Source of the DNA: Ferribacterium limneticum
GTDB taxonomy: Bacteria; Pseudomonadota; Gammaproteobacteria; Burkholderiales; Rhodocyclaceae
Length of the DNA stretch: 64,000 nt
Direction of reading: 5' to 3'
Assembly (NCBI RefSeq): GCF_020510625.1
Contig: NZ_CP075191.1
Span: 3,202,501 to 3,266,500, forward strand
This document shows positions 26,518 to 35,956 of this stretch, in pieces. Made by a program: the position numbers and the translations under genes. Under the pieces are notes generated by a model that did not search any database, had not been told where the DNA came from, and saw only the letters and a list, made by a program, of their open reading frames with translations. Position 1 is the stretch's first letter; every line of letters starts with the position of its first letter.

Positions 26518-27511
26518 CCCGGAAGAAGGCCTCGAAAAGAGTGCCACGCTACTCATCGCACTGGGTGCCGATCACGCCGCAGAAGTCCTCAAGCAACTGG
26601 GGCCGCGCGAGGTGCAGAAGCTTGGTCACGCCATGGCATCGCTCAAGTCTGTCCCACGGGCCAAGGTAGAGGCCATCCTGGACGAATTTCAGAAGATCGC
26701 CGAGGAACATTCGGCCATGCACGTCGATACCGATGATTACATCCGCTCGGTGCTGACCAAGGCGCTCGGCGACGACAAGGCATCGAACCTTATTTCGCGC
26801 ATCCTGCAAAGCGGGGAAACCTCCGGCATCGAGGGCCTGAAGTGGATGGATGCCGGAACGGTAGCCGACCTGATCAAGAACGAGCACCCGCAGATCATCG
26901 CCACCATTCTGGTGCACCTCGAGCACGATCACTCCAGCGAAATCCTCAACCACTTCACCGAACGCTTGCGCAACGACGTCGTGCTGCGGATCGCCACGCT
27001 GGAAGGCATCCAGCCCACCGCCCTGAAAGAGCTGAACGACGCGATGGCGCGCATTCTGGCCGGCTCCACCAGCGTCAAGCGAACAGCGATGGGCGGGGTG
27101 CGGACGGTTGCCGAAATTCTCAACTTCATCGGCACAGCCAATGAAACCTCGGTCGTCGACGCCATTCGCGAGTACGACCCCGATCTCGCCCAGAAGATTC
27201 TCGACGAAATGTTCGTATTCGAGAACCTGATGGATATCGACGATCGTTCGATCCAGCTGATCCTGCGCGAAGTTCAGTCCGATTCGCTGATCCTGGCTCT
27301 CAAAGGCGCCTCGCCGGAACTGCGCGAGAAAATCTTCAAGAACATGTCGCAACGTGCCGCCGAAATGCTGCGCGAAGATCTCGAATCCAAAGGCCCGGTT
27401 CGCCTTTCCGAAGTCGAGGCCGAACAGAAGGAAATCCTCAAGGTCGTCCGTCGCCTTGCCGACGAAGGACAAATCGTCCTCGGTGGCGCCGGTGGCGAGC
27501 AGATGGTCTGA
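26507..27511 (+). CDS. fliG: rotor/switch protein FliG
   Basis: FliG couples stator movement to rotation and sits on the MS ring. The 334-residue protein has the N-terminal FliF-binding, middle and C-terminal domains. EHPQIIATILVHLEHDHSSEIL, shown here in part as EHPQIIA, marks the middle domain. The C-terminal torque helix has the expected charged residues around DDRSIQLILREVQSD. Its start lies within the end of fliF, so translation is coupled. fliH follows 14 nt after its stop. Confidence 0.97.
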   Translation: MATSPEEGLEKSATLLIALGADHAAEVLKQLGPREVQKLGHAMASLKSVPRAKVEAILDEFQKIAEEHSAMHVDTDDYIRSVLTKALGDDKASNLISRILQSGETSGIEGLKWMDAGTVADLIKNEHPQIIATILVHLEHDHSSEILNHFTERLRNDVVLRIATLEGIQPTALKELNDAMARILAGSTSVKRTAMGGVRTVAEILNFIGTANETSVVDAIREYDPDLAQKILDEMFVFENLMDIDDRSIQLILREVQSDSLILALKGASPELREKIFKNMSQRAAEMLREDLESKGPVRLSEVEAEQKEILKVVRRLADEGQIVLGGAGGEQMV

Positions 27512-27525
27512 TTCCGCCCTGAACC

Positions 27526-28221
27526 ATGATCATTCCCAAAGAGGAACTCACCCACTATCAGCGCTGGCAGGCCGGATCTTTCGATGCCAAGCCCCAGGCA
27601 GTCGCCGAGACACGGACGCCGTCACCCGACGTTCATGCCCCTCCCGCCCAGGAGCTACCAGCGAGCGAAGAATTCAAACTGCCAACCGCCGAAGACATCG
27701 AGCGGATGCACGAAGAAGCTCGCAACACGGGCTATCAGGCCGGCTTTGAAGAAGGACAGGTGGCTGGCGAACAACAAGCCCGCGAAATCGCCGAAGCCCG
27801 GGCGCAGCACTTTCTCTCCCTGATCGGCAATCTGAAAAATTCGGTCGCCGACCTGGAACAAACCGTCGCCGAACAACTGCTCGCGCTGGCCATTGAAATC
27901 GCCGCTCAAGTCACCCGCAGCGCCATCAATATCAAGCCCGAGCTGCTGCTGCCGGTGATTCGTGAAGCCGTGAGTTCCTTGCCGATGCACCACGCCCACG
28001 TTGTGGTGCGCTTGAACCCGCTGGATATCGAGCATGTGCGCGCCGAAGCAGGTGAGCAACTTGCCCAGATCGGTGCTCAACTCATTGAAGACAGCTCGGT
28101 ATCCCAGGGCGGATGCCTCCTGCAGGCGGGGGCCAGCGAAGTCGATGCCACCATCGAAACCCGCTGGAAGCGGGTTCTTGAAGCAATTGGAACAGAGCCT
28201 CAGGAATGGCTGAACCCCTGA
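27526..28221 (+). CDS. fliH: export ATPase regulator FliH
   Basis: FliH holds the FliI ATPase in check and links it to the C ring through FliN. The 231-residue protein has a charged helical centre with the [17 protein letters not shown] glycine-spaced repeats typical of FliH/YscL. A conserved C-terminal domain follows (about 110-225, with [16 protein letters not shown]). It overlaps fliI by 16 nt. Confidence 0.94.
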   Translation: MIIPKEELTHYQRWQAGSFDAKPQAVAETRTPSPDVHAPPAQELPASEEFKLPTAEDIERMHEEARNTGYQAGFEEGQVAGEQQAREIAEARAQHFLSLIGNLKNSVADLEQTVAEQLLALAIEIAAQVTRSAINIKPELLLPVIREAVSSLPMHHAHVVVRLNPLDIEHVRAEAGEQLAQIGAQLIEDSSVSQGGCLLQAGASEVDATIETRWKRVLEAIGTEPQEWLNP

Positions 28222-29624
28222 CCCCCTGCGAGTTGCCTGACCACCCGACGCGCTGGAACAGCTTTCTGCAAAATTGCGGCACGGCGGCCAGTAATTCCCA
28301 GCCGCTTTGGCCGGTTGGACGTCTGACTCGAATCAACGGTCTGGTCATGGAAGCGGCCGGCCTGAAGCTTCCGCTCGGCAGCACCTGCAAGATTTACCCG
28401 TCCAGTGGCGCACCGATTGAAGCCGAAGTCGTTGGCTTTGCCGGCGAAAAACTTTACCTGATGCCGTCCGACGACGTGTATGGGCTTGCTCCGGGCTCCA
28501 AGGTGGTCGCCGTCGAATCGCCCAATGCGCTGCCGAAGGTCGGTGGCCCACCGCCATTCCGCCGCCGCGCCATCGACCGGGCCAAGCAAGGGCCGGTCGG
28601 CGAGGAACTGCTGGGCCGCGTCTTGGACGGCGTCGGCCGCCCCCTCGACAACAAGGGGCCATTGATCACGGCCCAGACACGACCGCTGCAAAGCCGGCCG
28701 GTCAACCCGATGTCGCGCGCGGCCATCCATCAGCCGCTGGATGTCGGCATTCGCGCCATCAATGCGCTGCTGACCGTTGGCCGAGGCCAGCGCATGGGGC
28801 TGTTTGCCGGCTCGGGCGTCGGCAAGTCAGTGCTGCTCGGCATGATGGCCCGCTACACGGAAGCGGAAGTGATTGTCGTCGGGCTGATTGGCGAACGTGG
28901 CCGAGAGGTCAAGGAGTTCATCGAACAGATCCTTGGCGAAGAGGGCATGCGGCGTTCAGTCGTCGTTGCCGCCCCGGCCGATACCGGCCCCTTGATGCGA
29001 CTGCAAGGCGCGGCCTACGCCACCACCATTGCCGAATATTTCCGTGACCAGGGAAGACACGTCCTGCTGATCATGGACTCCCTGACGCGCTACGCCATGG
29101 CGCAACGCGAAATCGCCTTGGCCATTGGTGAACCACCGGCCACCCGCGGCTATCCGCCTTCCGTATTCGCCCGCCTGCCCCAACTGGTCGAACGGGCCGG
29201 CAATGGCCAGGAAGGGGGCGGTTCAATCACGGCGTTCTATACGGTTCTGGCCGAGGGCGATGACCAGCAGGATCCGATTGCCGACTCGGCGCGAGCGATT
29301 CTTGACGGCCACATCGTGCTATCCAGAACCCTCGCTGATGCCGGCCATTACCCGGCGATCGACATTGAACAATCGATCAGCCGGGCCATGGTCAACCTGA
29401 TCGACACACCCCATCTGGACCAGATTCGCAAGTTCAAGGTCTTGTTCGCCCGCTATCAACGGTCGCGCGACCTGATTTCCGTCGGCGCCTATGCCCCGGG
29501 TTCCGACCCCGTTCTCGACCAGGCAATCAGCCTCTATCCGAGGATGGAACACTTTCTGCAGCAGCAATTGATCGAGCAGGCCGATTTTCCCGGTAGCCTG
29601 GATGCACTGAAGTCGCTTTTCTGA
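28206..29624 (+). CDS. fliI: flagellar export ATPase FliI
   Basis: FliI is the F1-beta-like ATPase that prepares export substrates. The 472-residue protein has Walker A AGSGVGKS at residues 201-208, the ERGREVKEF stretch near 225 and Walker B near [11 protein letters not shown]. Length is normal for the family. Its start overlaps fliH and its stop is six nt before fliJ. Confidence 0.97.
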   Translation: MAEPLTPCELPDHPTRWNSFLQNCGTAASNSQPLWPVGRLTRINGLVMEAAGLKLPLGSTCKIYPSSGAPIEAEVVGFAGEKLYLMPSDDVYGLAPGSKVVAVESPNALPKVGGPPPFRRRAIDRAKQGPVGEELLGRVLDGVGRPLDNKGPLITAQTRPLQSRPVNPMSRAAIHQPLDVGIRAINALLTVGRGQRMGLFAGSGVGKSVLLGMMARYTEAEVIVVGLIGERGREVKEFIEQILGEEGMRRSVVVAAPADTGPLMRLQGAAYATTIAEYFRDQGRHVLLIMDSLTRYAMAQREIALAIGEPPATRGYPPSVFARLPQLVERAGNGQEGGGSITAFYTVLAEGDDQQDPIADSARAILDGHIVLSRTLADAGHYPAIDIEQSISRAMVNLIDTPHLDQIRKFKVLFARYQRSRDLISVGAYAPGSDPVLDQAISLYPRMEHFLQQQLIEQADFPGSLDALKSLF

Positions 29625-29630
29625 TAACCG

Positions 29631-30083
29631 ATGACCCAGCCCTTCTCGCTCCTGCCGCTGCTTGAACTGATGCAAACCCGAACCGATGAGGCAACACGCC
29701 AACTCGGCCAGTTGATCGCAGCGGAACAAAACCAACGCAGCCGTCTTCAGATGCTCGAGCAGTACCGCGAGGAATATGCGCAACGCCTGCGGGAAGCCAC
29801 TCAGCAGGGGGTTACCCGGATGATCCTGCGCAACTACCAGGATTTCCTGGCCCGCATCGATGAGGCAGTTGAGCAGCAGAAAGCCGCTGTCGAGAACTCC
29901 GAACGCAGCACAAAGGCAGGAAAAGAACACTGGCAGGCCCAGAACAAGCAATTGAAAGCCATTGATACGCTGTCGCAGCGTCACGACGCCCGTGAGCGCT
30001 ATCGGGAAAACAAGCAGGACCAAAAACTCCAGGATGAGTTTTCGACCCGAAAATACGGAATCAGGGAAGATTCGGACAGCTAG
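29631..30083 (+). CDS. fliJ: flagellar export protein FliJ
   Basis: FliJ is the coiled-coil stalk-like protein that links the FliI hexamer to FlhA and escorts chaperones. The 150-residue product is almost wholly alpha-helical, rich in Gln, Glu and Arg, with no membrane segment. Its location directly after fliI and its length are typical. The gene is followed by a 63-nt gap before fliK. Confidence 0.93.
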   Translation: MTQPFSLLPLLELMQTRTDEATRQLGQLIAAEQNQRSRLQMLEQYREEYAQRLREATQQGVTRMILRNYQDFLARIDEAVEQQKAAVENSERSTKAGKEHWQAQNKQLKAIDTLSQRHDARERYRENKQDQKLQDEFSTRKYGIREDSDS

Positions 30084-30146
30084 GCGCCTTAGTGGGCACG
30101 TATATTGCTGAAAACTCCTCGATATTTCCATTCTCGAGGGGCAAGC

Positions 30147-31166
30147 ATGGGCCTGAGTGTTATTTCCAACGTAGCATCCGCCACAAGTCTAAAGACATCG
30201 GCGGCGGCTCCAGAAGCCTCCGAAGGCCAGCCCGGCGAATTCGCTGCCCTGCTTTCCGGGCAAACCCTGGCGGCAATGATGGCATTGGCGGGTACCGAGG
30301 CAACCAAGAGCGCGACGACCCAGAGCAGCCAACAAGATGGCGGCGTGGAGAGCGGCGACTTGAAGGGGGATGAAAGCAGCTTGCCTCTTGACCCGGCGGC
30401 ACTCGTCGCGATGATTGGCAATTCCCAACAGCAACCGGCGACAGTGCTTCCCGCTCAGGTTACGGGAGATGCGCTGAACTCTTCCTCGGACAAGAACCCG
30501 CTAATGGCAACCCTGCAACAACTTGGCGGAAAAACCCAGAATCCCGCCGAGGCAAGCGCAAACCAAGCTGCGACCACTTTGGCAGAAAGCGCAGTAGCTG
30601 CTGACAATCTCGCGACCGATGCGGCAAATATTGCCGCATCTTCAGAAAGCGCCGGCGAAACGATCAACTTCAGCGCCAGCCTGACCACTGCCTTGCAGCA
30701 GAAGGGCTCCACCTCCGGACAACAAGTGACGGTCAGCGCCCCCTTGCACACAGAAACCTGGCCACAACAGTTTGGCGAAAAAGTCGTCTGGCTAGCCAGG
30801 AATGATCAACAAACGGCACAGATCAACATCAACCCGCCACAACTCGGGCCGATACAAATCACCCTGAACCTGAGTGGCGATCAAGCCACCGCCGTATTTG
30901 CCTCGCCACACCCCGATGTCCGCCAGGCGATCGAATCCTCGATGCCGCAATTGAAAGAAATGCTTGCTACGGCAGGCATCAGTTTGGGTGACACCAATGT
31001 TGGTGCAAACCTGGCTCAGCAAAATCCGAACAACCCCTTCCCGACGCCAAACAAGAACCAATCGGTGCTTGAAAACGCTATACTCCCGGCCAATGACAAT
31101 GCGCCAAACGCAGGCATCACTCAGGTTCTGCACAAGGGCCGTGGGCTGGTAGACCTGTTCGCGTGA
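30147..31166 (+). CDS. fliK: hook-length control protein FliK
   Basis: FliK measures hook length and triggers the change of export specificity through FlhB. The 339-residue product has a low-complexity Ala/Ser/Thr/Gln-rich N-terminal two-thirds and a conserved C-terminal domain (about 210-300), with INPPQLGPIQITLNL as core. The ATG at 30147 is chosen because GAGGGG stands before it; an ATG at 30105 would add 14 residues. A separate FliK-like gene lies at 19505. Confidence 0.92.
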   Translation: MGLSVISNVASATSLKTSAAAPEASEGQPGEFAALLSGQTLAAMMALAGTEATKSATTQSSQQDGGVESGDLKGDESSLPLDPAALVAMIGNSQQQPATVLPAQVTGDALNSSSDKNPLMATLQQLGGKTQNPAEASANQAATTLAESAVAADNLATDAANIAASSESAGETINFSASLTTALQQKGSTSGQQVTVSAPLHTETWPQQFGEKVVWLARNDQQTAQININPPQLGPIQITLNLSGDQATAVFASPHPDVRQAIESSMPQLKEMLATAGISLGDTNVGANLAQQNPNNPFPTPNKNQSVLENAILPANDNAPNAGITQVLHKGRGLVDLFA

Positions 31167-31195
31167 CAAACAAGGGTTTCTAGACAGGAGGACAC

Positions 31196-31759
31196 ATGGC
31201 CAAGGATGCCAAACCAGCGGAAGAGGGTGCGGAAGCCCCCAAAAAAAGCAAAAAACTGTTGATCATCATCCTGGCTGTGGTCTTGTTGGTGGTACTTGGT
31301 GGTGGTGGCGCGGCCTATATGTTGCTCAAGAAGGGCGAACCGGAAGAAGGTGACGAGGAGGTCGCCGAAGAAACCGCCAAGCCCAAAAAGAAAGACAAGA
31401 AAAAGGATGCTCACGCCGCGCCCGTTTTCGTCAATCTTGATCCGTTTACCGTGAATCTGGTTCCGGAAACCGGCGACCAGTATCTCCAGGTAGCACTCTC
31501 CCTCGAACTCGAAGACGCGTTGGAAGAACCGACTCTCAAGGCTCAGATGCCGAAGATTCGCAACAACCTGACCCTGTTGCTCTCCTCGAAAAAAGCATCC
31601 GAACTTTTGCCGAAGGAAGGCAAGGAACAGTTGGCTGAAGCGCTGAGGGACGAAATCAACTCGGTGATCGAGCCGCCCAAGAAAAACAAGAAGGGTGAAG
31701 TTGTCGCACCGGAAGGCCCGGTCAAGTCCGTCCTCTTTACTTCCTTCATCATCCAGTAA
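31196..31759 (+). CDS. fliL: flagellar stator-associated protein FliL
   Basis: FliL is a single-span inner-membrane protein that surrounds and stabilises stator units. The 187-residue product has one membrane helix (about 19-42) after a Lys-rich start. An acidic then Lys-rich linker (45-70) and a periplasmic domain (75-187) beginning FVNLDPFTVNLVP follow. A strong AGGAGGA ribosome site stands before the ATG. fliM starts six nt after its stop. Confidence 0.95.
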   Translation: MAKDAKPAEEGAEAPKKSKKLLIIILAVVLLVVLGGGGAAYMLLKKGEPEEGDEEVAEETAKPKKKDKKKDAHAAPVFVNLDPFTVNLVPETGDQYLQVALSLELEDALEEPTLKAQMPKIRNNLTLLLSSKKASELLPKEGKEQLAEALRDEINSVIEPPKKNKKGEVVAPEGPVKSVLFTSFIIQ

Positions 31760-31765
31760 GGAGCC

Positions 31766-32782
31766 ATGGCCGGCGACTTTCTCTCTCAGGACGAGGTAGA
31801 CGCCCTACTCAAGGGCGTTACCGGCGAAACTGACGAACCCGAAGCAAGCGAGGGTGAAGGAGGGGGCGTTCGCGCCTACAACATCGGCACCCAGGAACGG
31901 ATCGTCCGTGGCCGGATGCCGACCCTGGAACTGGTCAACGAACGCTTCGCTCGCTACCTGCGGATTGGCTTGTTCAATTACATGCATCGGAACGCCGAAA
32001 TTTCAGTCGGCCCGATTCGTGTCCAGAAATACAGTGAGTTCATTCGCAACCTGGTCGTTCCGACCAACCTGAATCTGGTCATTGCCAAGCCCTTGCGGGG
32101 TACGGCCTTGTTCGTCTTCGATCCGAACCTGGTCTTTCTGGTGGTGGACAACATGTTCGGCGGCGATGGGCGCTTCCACACCCGTGTCGAAGGGCGAGAC
32201 TTCACTGCTACCGAGCAACGCATCATCCAGGGCTTGCTCAATGTCGTCTTCACCGAATACAGCAAGTCCTGGAAACCGGTTTACGACATCAACTTCGAAT
32301 ACATCCGGTCGGAGATGAATTCGCAGTTCGCCAATATTGCGACCCCTTCGGAAATCGTTGTCTCGACCACCTTCACACTGGAATTTGGTGGTGCGACGGC
32401 AGACATGCATATCTGCTTCCCCTACTCCATGCTCGAGCCGATCCGCGACCTGCTTTACAGCACGATGCAGAGCGACCAGCTTTCATCGGACAAACGCTGG
32501 ATCGGCACCTTGCGCAAGCAGTTGCAAGGCGCAGAGGTGGAGATCGTCGCACTACTCGGTTCGGGCAAGATAACACTCGGCCAGATACTCAAGCTGAAGG
32601 TGGGCGATGTCATCCCCCTTCATATCCCGGATAAGATTGAGGCCTTGGTCGACAGCGTCCCGCTGATGGAATGCACCTACGGGCAGCAAAGCGGCCAATA
32701 TGCGCTGAAGGTCGATCGATTCATTGCCTCCTCGCCCGAAACACCGCAGGCCGAACCGGCAACAGGAGAAAAAAATGGCTGA
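31766..32782 (+). CDS. fliM: motor switch protein FliM
   Basis: FliM forms the C-ring wall and receives phosphorylated CheY. The 338-residue product has the CheY-binding peptide at its N-terminus (LSQDEVDALLKG, residues 6-17), the CheC-like middle domain (about 45-240) and a SpoA domain near the end (about 255-320). The N-terminal peptide matches the E. coli one closely. It overlaps fliN by eight nt. Confidence 0.97.
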   Translation: MAGDFLSQDEVDALLKGVTGETDEPEASEGEGGGVRAYNIGTQERIVRGRMPTLELVNERFARYLRIGLFNYMHRNAEISVGPIRVQKYSEFIRNLVVPTNLNLVIAKPLRGTALFVFDPNLVFLVVDNMFGGDGRFHTRVEGRDFTATEQRIIQGLLNVVFTEYSKSWKPVYDINFEYIRSEMNSQFANIATPSEIVVSTTFTLEFGGATADMHICFPYSMLEPIRDLLYSTMQSDQLSSDKRWIGTLRKQLQGAEVEIVALLGSGKITLGQILKLKVGDVIPLHIPDKIEALVDSVPLMECTYGQQSGQYALKVDRFIASSPETPQAEPATGEKNG

Positions 32783-33218
32783 CGAAATGGAAAACATCGA
32801 GAATACGGCGACGGAAGATGACGGCCAGATCAGCGAGGACGATTGGGCTGCCGCGATGTCCGAACAGGCTATCAGCGATGCACCTGCCGCGCTGGCCGCG
32901 CAACCGGCTGATATCTTTCCATCATTCGGCGGCAACGCCGGCAATGCCGGCATGATGAACGAGCTCGACATGATTCTGGATATTCCCGTCCAGATCACCG
33001 TCGAACTCGGTCGAACCAAGATCACTATCAAGAACCTGCTTCAACTTGCCCACGGCTCGGTCGTTGAACTGGATGCCATGGCCGGTGAGCCGATGGATGT
33101 CATGGTCAATGGCACGCTGATCGCTCAGGGCGAGGTCGTGGTGGTTAACGACAAATTCGGTATCCGCCTGACCGACATCATCACGCCCTCCGAACGGATG
33201 CGTAAGCTCAATCGCTAA
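32775..33218 (+). CDS. fliN: motor switch protein FliN
   Basis: FliN makes the lower rim of the C ring and docks the FliH-FliI complex. The 147-residue product has an acidic N-terminal extension (about 1-60) and a C-terminal SpoA domain (about 68-145, ILDIPVQITVELGRTKI). The AGGAG ribosome site is inside fliM, and the ATG at 32775 lies before the fliM stop. The in-frame sequence further upstream belongs to fliM in another frame. Confidence 0.96.
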   Translation: MADEMENIENTATEDDGQISEDDWAAAMSEQAISDAPAALAAQPADIFPSFGGNAGNAGMMNELDMILDIPVQITVELGRTKITIKNLLQLAHGSVVELDAMAGEPMDVMVNGTLIAQGEVVVVNDKFGIRLTDIITPSERMRKLNR

Positions 33219-33271
33219 ACGCCCTGCCGAGTTTCGATTAAGATAGCGGACTACTATCTCCGCACACGGGC

Positions 33272-33682
33272 TTGGCTTTGTCACGTTTCCTCCTCCCGCT
33301 CATTCCTTTTGCCGCACATGCCGGAGAGGCCGCTCCCGTGGGCGTTTCCACGGGCACATATTTTCAGGCAGGCCTCGCTCTTGCCCTGATTGTCGGCCTT
33401 CTGGCAGCCACCGCCTGGCTCGCCCGCAAGGTTTCCGGCGGCAAGGGATTTGGCCAAGGCGGCATGAAGGTGGTCGGCGGAGTGGCGCTCGGGCCGCGCG
33501 AAAGGATTGTTCTGCTCGAAGTGGGCAACGAGTGGCTGGTTATCGGCATCGTACCGGGCCAGATTCGCACCCTGCACCGGCTTGAGAAAGGCACTCTTTC
33601 CGATGGGGCGCTACCAGCCTCGGCCGACAAACCCTTTGCCCAGTGGCTGCATGGCATTGCCAACCGTCAAAGCCATGAATAA
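33272..33682 (+). CDS. fliO: flagellar export-gate assembly protein FliO
   Basis: FliO helps assemble the FliP5 gate complex. The 136-residue product has an N-terminal hydrophobic stretch with cleavage-like site (FAAHAGEA), a membrane helix (about 30-52) and a cytoplasmic domain (VGGVALGPRERIVLLEVG). The family diverges strongly, so the call rests also on position between fliN and fliP. The start is probably TTG (33272 or 33278). Its stop overlaps the fliP start. Confidence 0.9.
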   Translation: MALSRFLLPLIPFAAHAGEAAPVGVSTGTYFQAGLALALIVGLLAATAWLARKVSGGKGFGQGGMKVVGGVALGPRERIVLLEVGNEWLVIGIVPGQIRTLHRLEKGTLSDGALPASADKPFAQWLHGIANRQSHE

Positions 33683-34424
33683 ACGTCTGGCGCTCATAAC
33701 ACTGGCGCTCCTGTTGCCGACAGGACTCGCCTTCGCCCAGGCCGCTGGTGGCTTGCCGGCAGTGACCAGCACGCCCGCCGCGGGCGGTGGCACGACGTAT
33801 TCGCTGACAATCCAGACGCTACTCTTGATGACGGCACTAACCTTCATCCCGGCCATCGTGCTGATGATGACAGGCTTTACCCGAATCGTGATTGTCCTTT
33901 CCCTGCTGCGCCACGCCATGGGAACCCAGACTGCCCCACCAAATCAGGTGGTCGTCGGACTCTCGCTGTTTCTCACTTTTTTTGTGATGAGCCCGGTGCT
34001 GGAAAAGGTCTATACGGACGCCTACGTTCCGCTATCGGAAAACAGGATCAACATCATGCAAGCGGCGGATCGAGCCGCCATTCCAATGCGTGGATTCATG
34101 CTCAAACAGACAAGGGAGTCCGACCTGGCCCTGTTTGCCGGCATCGCAAAAATCGACAAGATCGAAAAGCCCGAAGACACGCCGCTGCGAATTCTGGTCC
34201 CCGCCTTCGTGATCAGTGAATTGAAGACGGCGTTTCAGATTGGCTTCATCCTGTTTATCCCCTTCCTGGTCATCGACATGGTCGTCGCCAGCCTGCTGAT
34301 GTCAATGGGCATGATGATGATGTCACCGGTCATGGTCGCCTTGCCATTCAAACTGATGCTGTTTGTTCTGGTCGATGGCTGGCATCTGGTCATCGGCTCG
34401 CTGGTGCAAAGTTTTTCGCCATGA
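33675..34424 (+). CDS. fliP: flagellar export-gate protein FliP
   Basis: FliP is the core of the export gate. The 249-residue product begins with a cleavable signal peptide (about 1-21, ending AFAQA), has four membrane spans and the highly conserved FTRIVIVLSLLRHAMGTQ segment. The ATG at 33675 overlaps the fliO stop. It overlaps fliQ by four nt (ATGA). Confidence 0.97.
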   Translation: MNKRLALITLALLLPTGLAFAQAAGGLPAVTSTPAAGGGTTYSLTIQTLLLMTALTFIPAIVLMMTGFTRIVIVLSLLRHAMGTQTAPPNQVVVGLSLFLTFFVMSPVLEKVYTDAYVPLSENRINIMQAADRAAIPMRGFMLKQTRESDLALFAGIAKIDKIEKPEDTPLRILVPAFVISELKTAFQIGFILFIPFLVIDMVVASLLMSMGMMMMSPVMVALPFKLMLFVLVDGWHLVIGSLVQSFSP

Positions 34425-34690
34425 CGCCGGGAACGGTGATGGAAATCGGCCGGCAGGCCATCGAGGTCACGCTGTTGGTCTCTGCCCCCATGCTGATCAC
34501 AGCGCTCGTCGTCGGACTGATCGTCAGTATTTTCCAGGCGGCCACCCAACTGAACGAATCCACATTGCAGTTCGTGCCCAAACTGGTGGCCATGTTCGTG
34601 GTGCTGCTGCTCACCGGGCCGTGGATAATCCAGTACATGGTCGACTACATCCAGCGCCTGTTCGGCAGCATTCCGCAACTGATCGGCTAG
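34421..34690 (+). CDS. fliQ: flagellar export-gate protein FliQ
   Basis: FliQ is a small gate component with two membrane helices (about 15-40 and 50-72). The 89-residue length is exact for the family, and the conserved GLIVSIFQAATQLNE segment is present. It is coupled to fliP by ATGA and lies one nt before fliR. Confidence 0.96.
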   Translation: MTPGTVMEIGRQAIEVTLLVSAPMLITALVVGLIVSIFQAATQLNESTLQFVPKLVAMFVVLLLTGPWIIQYMVDYIQRLFGSIPQLIG

Positions 34691-34691
34691 C

Positions 34692-35474
34692 ATGATCAGC
34701 ATCGGGTCAGCCCAGATCGATGCGTGGATTGTGGCCTTTGTCTTTCCGCTGGCCCGCATCCTGGGATTTATCGCCACGGCCCCGCTCTGGGGCACGGCCG
34801 GCATTCCGAGGCGAACTCGCCTGATACTGGCCATCTCGATCGCGGTGGCCATCACCCCCACCCTGCCGCCTATGCCAAGCGTTCAGCCGGGGTCGCTATC
34901 CGGCCTGTGGATACTGGCCCAGCAAATGCTGATCGGGATCGGCATGGGATTCGCTGCCAAGATCGTATTCACGGCCTTCGACTTGGCAGGTGAATTCATC
35001 GGCGCCCAGATGGGCCTGGGTTTTGCCACTTTCTACGACCCGCTCAATTCCTCACAAACGCCGGTCATCGCCGAATTCATCAACCTGATCGCCCTGCTCC
35101 TGTTTCTTTCCATGAACGGGCATCTGCTTTATCTGGCCACGCTAGCGCAAAGCTTCTCGGCTATCCCGGTGAGCGCCACGCCACTCGGTGCAGCATCCTG
35201 GCTGAATCTGGCCGAACTGGGGAGCAAGATATTCTCGGCGGGGCTGCTGCTGTCCCTGCCGATCGTCGTGGCACTGATGATCACCAACGTAGCCTTGGCC
35301 GTGCTGACCCGCGCCGCACCGCAGTTGAACCTGTTTGCCCTCGGCTTTCCGCTGACCTTGATGGGCGGCTTCGTTGCGCTGGCAATCAGCCTGAACTACC
35401 TGGCTTCCCCGCTGCAAGGCATTTTTGAATTCGGGATGAGTGCCATGCTTGGCTTTGCCACCACTCAAAACTGA
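34692..35474 (+). CDS. fliR: flagellar export-gate protein FliR
   Basis: FliR completes the FliPQR gate. The 260-residue product has about six membrane spans and the conserved region PLWGTAGIPRRTRLILAISIA near residue 35-55 (given here in part, RRTRLILA). It ends the fliF-to-fliR run. The next gene converges from the other strand only eight nt away, leaving no room for a separate terminator. Confidence 0.95.
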   Translation: MISIGSAQIDAWIVAFVFPLARILGFIATAPLWGTAGIPRRTRLILAISIAVAITPTLPPMPSVQPGSLSGLWILAQQMLIGIGMGFAAKIVFTAFDLAGEFIGAQMGLGFATFYDPLNSSQTPVIAEFINLIALLLFLSMNGHLLYLATLAQSFSAIPVSATPLGAASWLNLAELGSKIFSAGLLLSLPIVVALMITNVALAVLTRAAPQLNLFALGFPLTLMGGFVALAISLNYLASPLQGIFEFGMSAMLGFATTQN

Positions 35475-35482
35475 TGCCGCAA

Positions 35483-35956
35483 CTAATTCTGCAGGAAAGA
35501 GTCAGCCTGCTGACGCTGGACCAGTCGGATCGTTCCTTCGGCCACTCGCCGGGCACCGATGGTCTGTGAGTCGATACCCTCCGAATACTCCATGATCTGA
35601 TAACTGCCAAAGCCCTGCTCATATTGCAGCTGGGAGGCCCGACGCTTGAGAATCTGGATCGACTCTCCGGCCCCACCGGTGTGGTAACGCTTCATTTTCA
35701 TCGAGAAACGATAGGTGCTGTCGTTCAGGCGGGACTCCTCGATTTCCCAGTTTGGGGCCAAGGGATCATAGACGACATAAGCCACCGCCCCCAGGGCCGC
35801 GGCGGCCACCAAGGTCGACATGGAAACGGCTGTGCCGGCAGTCAGCTGGATGGCCTTGTCAGGAATCAGGGGCGTACCTCCGCCGCTGGTCGAACTGCAG
35901 CCGGACAGGGCAAGCACTGCGCTCAACACGGCCAGCGGGACAAAACCGACTTTCAT
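35483..35956 (-). CDS. unrecognised lipoprotein coupled to flgL
   Basis: The 157-residue product starts with a lipoprotein signal (about 1-18) with lipobox LSGC, giving lipidation at Cys20 or nearby, followed by a Ser/Gly linker. A second hydrophobic stretch lies at about 40-63 (STLVAAAALGAVAYVVYD). The rest is a soluble polar domain. I do not recognise the family. Its start overlaps the flgL stop (ATGA), so it is made with flgK/flgL under the sigma-28 promoter at 38929. A role at the envelope part of the flagellum is possible but unproven. Confidence 0.75.
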   Translation of the reverse strand: MKVGFVPLAVLSAVLALSGCSSTSGGGTPLIPDKAIQLTAGTAVSMSTLVAAAALGAVAYVVYDPLAPNWEIEESRLNDSTYRFSMKMKRYHTGGAGESIQILKRRASQLQYEQGFGSYQIMEYSEGIDSQTIGARRVAEGTIRLVQRQQADSFLQN

